Below, piece by piece: positions 55,481-64,000 of a stretch of 64,000 nucleotides of DNA. Origin of the DNA: Linnemannia schmuckeri. Lineage: Eukaryota; Mortierellomycota; Mortierellomycetes; Mortierellales; Mortierellaceae. Where the stretch lies: contig JANATG010000004.1 of the NCBI GenBank assembly GCA_029449235.1, positions 806,001 through 870,000 of the forward strand. Reading direction: 5' to 3'. The position numbers and the translations under genes are program-made. The notes beneath the pieces are model-generated. The model did no database searches and had not been told where the DNA came from. It saw only the letters and a program-made list of their open reading frames with translations. The first letter of the stretch is position 1; each line of letters starts with the position of its first letter.

Positions 55481-55828
55481 AATCCAATTTCACGCACCAA
55501 CACAAATAAATTCATTTCCATTCGGATAATATCAGCTTCTTGAGAAAATTGGCTTCCTACCCATTTTCCAAAACCAAACTTCCGTCGTCATTGTTATCGT
55601 CGTTCTTCATCAACAACCCCGATTCCGATCCAAATAAGTATAGTCCCCGTCTGATCGCGTATTCCAGGAAAAGAATGTCTGTCTTCCTGTACCAGAAGGC
55701 CGTGCTAGGCGTCAGAGTCCAAGGCATTCAACAAAAAACCGAACGCGGACAATGTCGGCCTGAAAAAAAGTACTGTACAACTATATTAATATTTTGTCTA
55801 CGGTAGAAAGAAAAAAGGATGTCTCAAA

Positions 55829-58292
55829 CTACAGGCTCTGCTGATTTTGAAGTCGAGCAAGTCGTTCAAGGTATGCAAGCCGCTCCTGTTCAAGTCGTTC
55901 GCTCTCAAGGCGGAGCCATTCTAGATTCTGTTGGTACTCTGCCTGTTGTGCGTGAATCATCGCCATCTCCTGCTGTAGCGTCTGTTCATCTTTGATGTCT
56001 TCGCCGTTAATGTAGTCCGTGCTTTCATTGTCGTTGCTCCTGTTCATATCAAGGATTTGGCTACCGCTGGCGACGAGAGTGTCGGACATGATATTGCTGG
56101 AGGTGGAGATAGGGTAAATTGCGCTCTGAAGGGGACTGTGGTATGTATTATTTAGGTCCGCCAGTATCGCGGCTGTTGAAGTTGTCGTTGCTTCTTCCTG
56201 GGTTATTCCTCCTTCTTTGTTCCCACCTCTTCCCGTCCGAGCATCAGAAAAGCTGGAACAGGCTTCATGATAGACCGGCGCCTCTCGTTCAGCATCTCCT
56301 TTTCGCTCATTATCATCGACCAGAGTCCCATTAGAGGCCACAGACCTTGACCGCTTAGGAGAGTGATGATGCTGCTGTGACGACACCAGTTGTGGGTTCC
56401 TCCGTGAAGACTGTGGCGTCATCCACGGTGACTCAGCGGACGAAAGATCAACAGGGACCATCCCGGATTCATCATACGGGATCGCAGCAGCGGCACCGAA
56501 ATATTGTGGATTCCGGCGCGAGCTCTCGGGAACATAATACCCCTTCTCATAAAGCTCTACGGGTGGCTGCTGTATGGAAGAGCTCCCAGAATTAAGGCTG
56601 AACTGGGCAGAGTTGTTGCGGGCAAAGAGGGGCGTGATCGAGGTCATGGAGGAGGACATAGGGCCGCCGTTGATGAGGCGGTGTTGAAGGCTACCTTTGT
56701 AGGTCGATCCATGCTCAACAGAAGGACCAGCGCCGCCATTGTGTGTCTGTTGGTAATATGTGTCAGGCTCCTGCTGTTCCTGCTGCTGACGCTGCTTACT
56801 GTCCTGGTTTCCTTGCTCCTGGTGGAGATGATGTTGCTGCCGTTTGGGGTCTCCGGTCGTTTGGACATCAGTACGTGTCCCCAGACTCTCACGCTGTTTC
56901 TTCCGTCGATAGTAGATAAAGCCGAATCCTGCTGCAACAACAATGACCGCGACAATGCCTCCAATAATAGCTCCCCAGTTGTATTTCGACTCGGCGGGGA
57001 TCAAGGAGTACGTTGTCGTCCACTGATTTGTCCTGAGGTTGTAGATGATAGGCGTCCCGTCAATTGACTTTTGCGCGTTGTAGCCTATCAACAGCGAAAT
57101 TACGGGACAGGTGAGTCTTGGTTAACATTAAACAATGAGTACGATCAGTTTCATGGAACAGTTAAGGTGGTGTGTGTATGTATGTTACCTCCCCAGGCGA
57201 CAAAGTTATCTCCGCCGACAGTACAGGCCATGTTGGAGCGATTGAAAGGCATGGGAGAAGCTGATCCTTTACTCCAGGTCATTGTTGGCACGTCGAGGAT
57301 GTAGATGTCGCCTAATTGGGTATCGTCTCTGACCGATCCTCCAAAAACCACCATCTTGAACCCGTCATATGCAGGGACCATGCAGTGAGAATAAATTTGT
57401 GTCGGCGATGGTCCCTCCGTGTTCTAATATGATGAAATAAAAATGCACATGCATTAATCAATTAGACGCAGTTTCGACTTGGTGTTATTGTATAACAACA
57501 ATAAGGATGAGGCATTGACACAAAACTTACGAGACGAATCCAGCTGTAGGCACCCATTTGGAACTCAAAGACATAAGGGTTGTAGACATCCCCCTGGTAA
57601 GAGAAACTCTTGCCGCCAAAGAGGAGGATACTCTTTCTTGACGGGCAATAGACAAAGCTGTAGCCCTGAACATATGTAGGCAGTTGTGTGCTCACAGGCA
57701 TGGGTTGCGTCCAGCTGTCATGAGACGTCGAGTTGTAGACCATCATCATTGTACCATTGGCTCCACCGCGTCCAAGAAAGACAACGTCCGAAGCAGGGTC
57801 CATCGCTGTAGTGTAATTGGACCCATACGCAAAAGAAAGGGGCAGGTTCTGTTTATCGAGCCAGCTGTCAGAGGTGACGTTGTAGGTCGCGAGATAAGGG
57901 AAGTTGCGGTCAAACAGCAAGATCTTGGTCTCATCAGAAGACATGACCATAGTATTCCTGTCCAGGAACCGGGGCGATTGACTTGCAGTTGGTGCAGTGA
58001 GGTATCGCCACGGTGGAGAGGAGGCCTCCCAGAGGGGAACGGTGAGATCAAGGGCAAAGAGCTGGTTGTTGGTGGCATCTGGGTTCATCTGAGCTTTTCC
58101 ACCATGGATAATTAGAGCCTTGTTGATACGGGACGCGAAGGCCATATCGTAGACAGGCGTTGGGATGTAAGTCTGAGCCCGTGTTATAGAAGCGAAGACT
58201 AGGAGGATTGTAAGCCATTCGAAGGGGAGGCATGCCAGCTGGAGAAAGAATGGGGTTCGTTGCCTTCGGGGTGTTGTTGTTGGTCGTTGCAT
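55829..58292 (-). CDS. K12: most divergent kelch-propeller membrane protein, exons 2 and 3 fused
   Basis: Exons are 58292-57531, 57423-57189 and 57084-55829, giving 750 residues. The 235-nt middle exon equals 52 plus 183, so intron 2 is absent. The ATG at 58292 (MQRPTTTPRRQRTPFF) precedes a hydrophobic stretch ending ITRAQ. An in-frame ATG at 58391 would add 33 residues. Blades end in IHGG, GRGG, LFGG, VFGG and AWGG. The exon 2-type segment has SHCMVP and exon 3 has MACTVGG, so the Cys pair is kept. The helix is near residues 369-391 (AIIGGIVAVIVV), followed by YYRRKKQRE. The Gln/Ser-rich tail ends in a strong 50-residue Glu/Leu/Arg coil (LRLESERLEQERLAYLERLA), longer than in the other members. 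Confidence 0.86.
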
Positions 58293-58392
58293 TAGAGGTG
58301 CTGTTGTTGATCCTTGGTTGTTGTTGGTCGTTGAATGGGAAGTTGTGAGTGAGAAAACTGAGTTCGAGATCGAGCAGCGGTTTCTTGTCATA

Positions 58393-60597
58393 CGAATGAG
58401 GGCATTGAATCTGACCAGTCGATCTCGAAGGGAGGGAGGGGAAAGAGTGATGGAGGAGAGTGTGAGAAAGGGAATGCGATCAGGATCGAGCGAAGATTGA
58501 AAGGCGATCGAAGGAGGAACTGGTCGACGATGATTAGAAAAGAGAGAATAGGGGTGAATGCATAGAAGTGAAGGAAGAAAAAAAGAGACAGCTGCCAGGG
58601 GACAAAGAGCTGTTGGAGAGATGGTCCCCTTTGTGTGTGCCTGGCAGTAAAGTAGAGGGGGAGAGAAAGAATCGACGACCCGCGGAGGTAGTGCTGACCT
58701 AAAAATACCGTCCTGTATCCCCGCAAGGGTACCTGGCTGTAGGGTGTACAGAGCTCTCAAAGGGTTTAGTTCAACTATGTCATCCGCACATTTTGTTTCT
58801 ATTCTCATTCATACCTTTACGCCCTCCCCTCGTCTAGTCAAGGTTCAATTAATCGTCTCCAAAGACACAAACTTCGCTGACTGGCGGCAGCTGTTGTTTG
58901 TTTGTTTGGTGTTGGAATGCCATAAAAAAAGTGTTTGTTTCTCACTCCGCACCCTCTCTATGTTTCGCATTAAAAGAGTTATTTTTTTATTGGACCCCAA
59001 TGTACCTCTTCGAGCCATGCATATCGCCCTTTTGTCCACAGTACATGGCATTTTTTTTTGTCCCTCGTCGTCATGGTCACCAAGTAAATATGTAAGAGAG
59101 AAAGAGATTAGCCCACGAGTCGCCTGTGCCAAAGAGGACGTTTGGTTGCTTGTTCCTAAGCACTGGGCGAAGTTTCCTTTCCCTTTTCCTCCTTTCTTGA
59201 GCCTGATCGGTGGTAAAAAATAGATGCCTGCTAATTTCAAAGTCATCTTCTCCTCGTCACTTGAACAACTGAATAAAATGAGGGAACACGAGTATGAGAA
59301 CGAGAGCCCTCCTTCATTACCACCATCTTTCTTAGATCTTCCTCTTTCATGACCCTCGAGGAAAACTTTTTCTTACTCTATCTCCACTAAAGCTGTATTC
59401 GAGCTGCAAGAAGAAAGGCAAACGAATTGTGTATTGCTTGCGACTATTTTTCTTCCAGGACTCAATTAAACAGGGATGAAAGACTATGCGCATCAGTAAA
59501 GGGTAGGCGGCAAGCGCCTTGTCCCTTCTTTTGCAAGCGATCAGCAAGGGTTTCTTTCGAATTAGAGCCGAATTAGAGCCGAATTAGAGCACAGCCTCGT
59601 TTTGCTGTTGTGTGTGCCTCTTGTTTCACTCCACCCAATCATCCCGAATCATTTTTGTGTGATTCATTCCTTCATCCTCTCATCTTGATTCAACGCCTAC
59701 ATCTCTTTTTTTTACTTGAGTTTCATCCACGTTTAACAAGAGGAGAGGTAAGCCAATTGATACTTGCATCACGAGTGAGTGTACCCCCTCTCCACTCCCT
59801 CATAGTCTGCATACTTGTCGAGGGACGACGAACATTATAAATTAGGTACTCACTCCAGCGCAATTCTTGCCATACTGGAGAAATAAAAATCAAGGTTGCT
59901 TAGGAAAAGGACATGAGTAGCTACAATGTTCCCTAGTGTTATCACATTGTTAGTACAATGCATGAACATAAGGACAAGTAATGAATGGCCCTCCCTCTTC
60001 TTCCCTTCCATTTGATCGCCTTCTGGCATGGTGACTCTTGGTTGGGTTATTTGTGTTGGCGCATTGTTCTCCCAAAAAAAGCAGAAACCTTAATTCGATG
60101 GCAATCCTTCCCTACCCATTTCCGCGTTATATCTCAAGCCGTCGTGCGTTGATCTGTTTTCCGACTGGCTTACTTTTTTTTGTTTCATCTTAATAAACTG
60201 GAAGAGATACCAAGATGAACAAGATAGGAGGAGTAATGAAGAGATGAAGAGCGAAAGGCACAACTTGTTGGACTGAGGATCGGATTTTTATTTCCGAAGA
60301 GAGAAAGAATAGTAACACAAAACCACAGGGATACGCCTTAAGGCAAAGAAAGTAGATCTGCAAGTTTTTAGATAACAATATGTAATTTGGGTCCTATTAT
60401 TTAAGAAAGTATGACAAATATTCCCAAGACAAAGAGAAACATTAATACGGTGTATTCATAGATATTTTACCAACCGTATCTTGCAAAATAGTGGAGCTGT
60501 ACGAGAGACAGTGCTGACTCATACCCGATGAACGCGTGGAGCACTTATGCAGAAGCACAAGTCATTACCGAATTTAGCGACGAAGTCTGATCAGTGT
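58393..60597. other. Region between K12 and the small secreted peptide
   Basis: No gene is supported. The sequence holds K12 leader (58390-58700) and low-complexity AT-rich DNA, with an 11-bp triplicate at 59558-59591. Confidence 0.5.
59558..59591. repeat. Three direct copies of CGAATTAGAGC
   Basis: Three consecutive exact 11-bp units. Confidence 0.9.
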
Positions 60598-60765
60598 CTA
60601 CAAGGTGAGGCCACCATCGCCCTTGTTGAGGATGTCATTGAGGAAGGGGAAGCTGGAGACGAGGGGGATGTGGTTCTCGGGGACTGGAACAGCATTAGCC
60701 ATGGATGCGATCATGGCGAGTGTGATCCAAAGGGTGAGGATTTGGAAGGCGATGCGTGCAACCAT
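60598..60765 (-). CDS. Predicted small secreted peptide, 55 residues
   Basis: The ATG at 60765 gives MVARIAFQILTLWITLAMIA and then SMANA-VPVPEN. This is a textbook signal peptide (basic start, long hydrophobic core, ANA cleavage site), followed by a 30-residue mature part with Pro at both ends and LNDILNKGDGG near the terminus. It has no cysteines. The surrounding frame extends upstream without a better start. I recognise no family. A secreted peptide or effector-like protein is possible, but at 55 residues the evidence is the signal peptide alone. Confidence 0.5.
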   Translation of the reverse strand: MVARIAFQILTLWITLAMIASMANAVPVPENHIPLVSSFPFLNDILNKGDGGLTL

Positions 60766-62489
60766 GGTTGTGTCTCGTAGGAATGTGGAATGTAGGAAGT
60801 GTGAAGTGAAGAAAGAGAAATAAATCACCAAATTCATCGACAACATACGTCTAATATAGAGGATTGCGAAACGGTCACAAGGAGTTCTCATTTTATTGAT
60901 GTCTCCGCACAGAGATATGATCATCTCCTGCTGTAATGGGAGATAGACAGAAAAACATCGGGAACCAGGAGTACAGAGAATATAGTAAAGTAAGAAAAAA
61001 CAAGGGGGTTCGAAAACAGAAAGAGAGAGATACCGCACTAAAAAAGTAAGGAGGATCAAGGGAGCAGGAAAATGGGTACTGCACAAAAGTTAAAAACAAG
61101 AGGGTTCAAGAGCAGAAGGAAAAAATTCCGCACAAAAAGTAAGGAGATCAAGAGGATAGGAAAATGGTGCTACACGAAAGTAAACGTAAGGGGGTTCAAA
61201 GCAGAAGGAAAAACTACCTCACGAAAAAAAGGTAGGAGGATCAAGGACACAAGGAAACTGGTGCTGCACATAAAAAAAAACCCTGAACTTAGAAAAATAT
61301 AAAAAAATGAGGAGAACAGCTCTGGTACCAATCTCAAAAGAGCATTTAGGAAATCTGAGGATGTTCAGTTCTGAAGCACTAAATGGGCAAAGTGCGAAAC
61401 GCAATCCTGACCAATCATCTAAGCTATCCAAGGTCAGGAAGTGGAATGTGAAAAACCTTACCATATAGGATGAGCATTATCCTAAATGAACGTGAATCAA
61501 TTAATTTTTATGCTAAACAAACACGTTTTCTGTGTCCCTTTAGGATTCAGGACTTCTATTAAAAACAGGGGCGAATGGCCTGCCCTTTCTCATGGCATCA
61601 AAGTGATCCTCCGTTTCTGCTTTTACTTGATTACTGCCAGTATTGTCGTCGTACTCTCCTTTTTTTCTTTTCTTTTTTGTCTCCCTTGCTCCACTACACA
61701 GATGTCGACAAGAGCATCCACTCGCACCATAGTGTTACGCAGTGGTGTTGTTATAAGCCAACCTCAGCGCCAGCAGCGACGCACTCTTGGAGCGCGAATA
61801 TCCTAAACCCTACCTGCAGCTGGCGATAATAAAGAAAACCAGCCTCCCCGACTCCCTCCTCCATCCGACGACAAAATAGGAAGCTCGTATCGGTGCCTTT
61901 AGCACTCAAGGATTGTTTTCACACTAAATTGAGTTACTTGGCATCCCTGGCTAAATATGGACCTTAGGATTTTTTTTTCGCATTTTCAACTGAGCATCCA
62001 TCTGGAGTTCCTGGAGATGTCGCATAATAGGCATTAGCCGTCATTACATTCGACATCGCCTTTCATTCGGCGGCGCGTGCGAAATTTCTTGATGTAGGCG
62101 TGAGGTCCAGGTCTGAAATGAAGGCAAAAGGGCGTTGTTCATTTTGGAAAAAAAAGAGCAGCTCTCTCTCAGTTATACCAAATCCTAGAATGGTCTCTCC
62201 ACAACCCAGGTCCGCTGGTCTCTAACTTTTCTTTTATCTCCAATGGACACATGGTTTACTTATGTCGCTTAAGCATAACAAGAGCAGACGCCGTCTCTCT
62301 TTTTTAAGTTGTTTTCGTTGTCATATATCTCTCTACTCGTGTCCTTCCTCATATTTTTCATCATGATTTTAAAGTGAAAATCCAATTCATTCAGAGGTTC
62401 GGTAGCAAGTGGAACAACGTTCAATCTCCAGCACTGCGTTTATTTTTTTTATTCATGAAAGCAGTAAAGTTCTTGATGGTTTATGAGGT
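60766..62489. other. Region with tandem repeat; no gene seen
   Basis: Apart from the tandem repeat at 61001-61280, nothing is recognised. The short frame near 61703-61806 (MSTRASTRTIVLRSG) has no support. Confidence 0.5.
61001..61280. repeat. Tandem repeat of about 90-96 bp, three copies
   Basis: Units begin GGGTTC at about 61005, 61102 and 61192. Each contains AGAAGGAAAAA, CCGCAC-type and AAGTAAGGA-GATCAAG segments and ends near GGTGCTGCAC. Copies differ by small indels. Confidence 0.8.
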
Positions 62490-63409
62490 TGTTTTGTCCA
62501 TTCTTCTTTGATGGTGGTAATCACCTCCTGCTTGATGGTTAGTCTCATAGGGCGGTTGTTAAAGCAACCTTTGAGGATTGACCATATGTGTTCGATAGGG
62601 TTGAAATCGGTGGAATTGGATGGCTAATGCGCATTTTAGATTCCATTCCTTATTTTCCACTTTATCGAGAGTTTGCTGCCGTGAATTGGTGCGTTGTCCT
62701 CCATAAAATCGTGTCCCTCACATCTTCTTGGACCTCTTCAACCCTGTCTCATATAACGCGTCGACGAATCCTTGTCCCTTGTTGCTGCCGCCGTTAATGA
62801 TGTCCAGTTTTAACTTCCTCTCCTGCAATCGCTTCCCAATTCATGACACTCGACCGCCCACTATGGGGTAGCGGACTGATGTCTTTGGACAGGATCTTCT
62901 CCTCCTTCTTGCGCCGGAGGTAGAAATTCCTGGGGTTTTTGCCTATTTTGAAAGCGACTCACCAGTCCACACAATTCGCTCTCAATCAATCCACACTCAC
63001 TCTTGTTTGTCGCGAGCGAAAGCAAGTCATGCTTCAACATGCCTTGATAGTACGTGAGGTTTCTTGACGGCAACGCGATTGAAAAGACCATTCTTGTGAA
63101 GAACTCGGCGGATAGTGCTCTCGGAGACTGGTTTGGACGACTTGCTGGTTATGGTTGTTGTTTGAATGGCAGCGTGGTTGTTGTTCTGGACGTCGCTCAG
63201 GAGAATGCTGACAGTCAGCTTGTCGGGAATCGGTGGTCTCCCATCTGCTTTTTTAGGAACGATGGTACCGTCGCTCTCCCATTTTTTATAACAGCAAGGA
63301 CGGTGCTGATGGAAAGACCGTGTTTTTTCGCGATGGTACCAGGGGTTGAGCCGACTTCATAGGCCCCGATAATGCGACCTTTGAGCTCAATAGAGGGGTG
63401 CTTAGGCAT
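62490..63409 (-). pseudogene. Tc1/mariner-family transposase, multiply disrupted
   Basis: In order on the minus strand, pieces appear in different frames. First is an N-terminal helix-turn-helix (MPKHPSIELKGRIIGAYEVG, then TPGTIAKKHGLSISTV). Second is VSESTIRRVLHKNGLF. Third is LAFARDKQE then IVWTGESLS, where a WSDES aspartate is expected. Last are MEDNAPIHGS and DFNPIEHIWSILKGCFNNRP, the second Asp region and the NPIE-W region of the DDE/D triad. At least three frameshifts and several stops separate them (for example near 63215 and 63000). Terminal inverted repeats were not identified. The element is long dead. Confidence 0.85.
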
Positions 63410-64000
63410 AGTATGTGTGTGGGAGAGCGTCGAAGGTGGAGTTGAAGGAGAGAACAAGAGAGAGTGATATCGAATATTTCTCTTATAAAGGGATTTTGGT
63501 TCGGTGCGGTGGTCTCATTCAGCCGTGTTCTAATTTTTGTGAGATACTCTGTGGAAGGTGACTGTCCTACGTCTCTGCAAATGCGTCGTCCGTGCTTCCG
63601 ATGCCTCATTTGGGGAATGTTACAAGCTGGAAACGGTATAGCTGTGCGTGAAATAGGTTTCAGACCTTGTTCTTCTTGTTTGGAGAGGTGGGTACTCCAT
63701 CCCTAGATTCATATTTCAATGAGTACAGACGGTACAGGCCTGACGCGTCTCCTACATTTTGGGATTCTCTCGTAAGTTGTTTTTGTAGATTGTTTTTGTA
63801 GGTTGCTTTTTTGTTATTTCAACCCCCTTTTATTGGCACAGTTTTGTCCCAAGGAAGTACTTATCAGTGGTTCTTGAAAATTGACTTGCTGACGCAAAAT
63901 GACTGTTATAGTGAAAACAGCAGTCCTGTGAACGTCCATAACTCTTCATCTTTCTGAAAACTGCATGGTCTACGGTAGGAAGTACAAAAAAACTGGCCAT
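63410..64000. other. Terminal region beyond the Tc1 remnant
   Basis: No gene is seen. Sequence to about 63550 may still belong to the transposon end, but no inverted repeat could be confirmed. Confidence 0.4.

Noticed and set aside
1..64000. tRNA, rRNA or CRISPR loci
   Set aside because: No cloverleaf-like gene, rRNA-like block or spaced identical repeats were seen. The tandem repeats present lack spacer structure.

Overview
The window looks like nuclear DNA of a filamentous fungus, most likely an early-diverging one such as Mortierellomycota. This is inferred from short GT-AG introns, CT-rich promoter tracts, a Crinkler-type ubiquitin-like remnant, a LINE with an APE-type endonuclease, and a Tc1/mariner remnant. 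No marker gene fixes the species. Every gene and almost every remnant I can support lies on the minus strand.

The dominant feature is a head-to-tail array of twelve paralogues, called K1 to K12 here, from about 207 to 58292. Eleven are open and one (K3) is a pseudogene. Each encodes a signal peptide, a six-bladed kelch beta-propeller, a Thr/Ser/Pro-rich stalk, one glycine-rich membrane helix, a basic stop-transfer patch and a low-complexity cytoplasmic tail that often ends in a short coiled coil. Eleven loci share a four-exon design: exon 2 is always 52 nt, exon 3 is 171, 177 or 183 nt, and intron phases are 0, 1, 1. K12 has exons 2 and 3 fused. All eleven open splice models total a multiple of three. 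K1-K4 form one subfamily, K6-K10 another, and K5, K11 and K12 are more divergent. Ectodomains are well kept. Tails differ strongly and several are truncated, frameshifted or lengthened by repeats. K10 has a roughly 425-residue mucin-like stalk.

Between the genes are recent and decayed mobile elements. A 0.73-kb near-palindromic fold-back element lies at 7533-8262. A Ulp1-type protease remnant lies at 23765-24240. A LINE at 25716-31239 has a 13-bp target-site duplication and an intact ORF2, and it split an older reading frame. Beyond the array are a Crinkler N-terminal remnant (about 55130-55480), a predicted 55-residue secreted peptide (60598-60765), a roughly 90-bp tandem repeat (61001-61280) and a broken Tc1/mariner transposase (62490-63409).

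Nothing shows what the kelch proteins bind. Their layout fits surface receptors or adhesion molecules with variable cytoplasmic outputs, evolving by tandem duplication, tail turnover and gene death. Subfamily-specific promoter blocks duplicated together with the genes.
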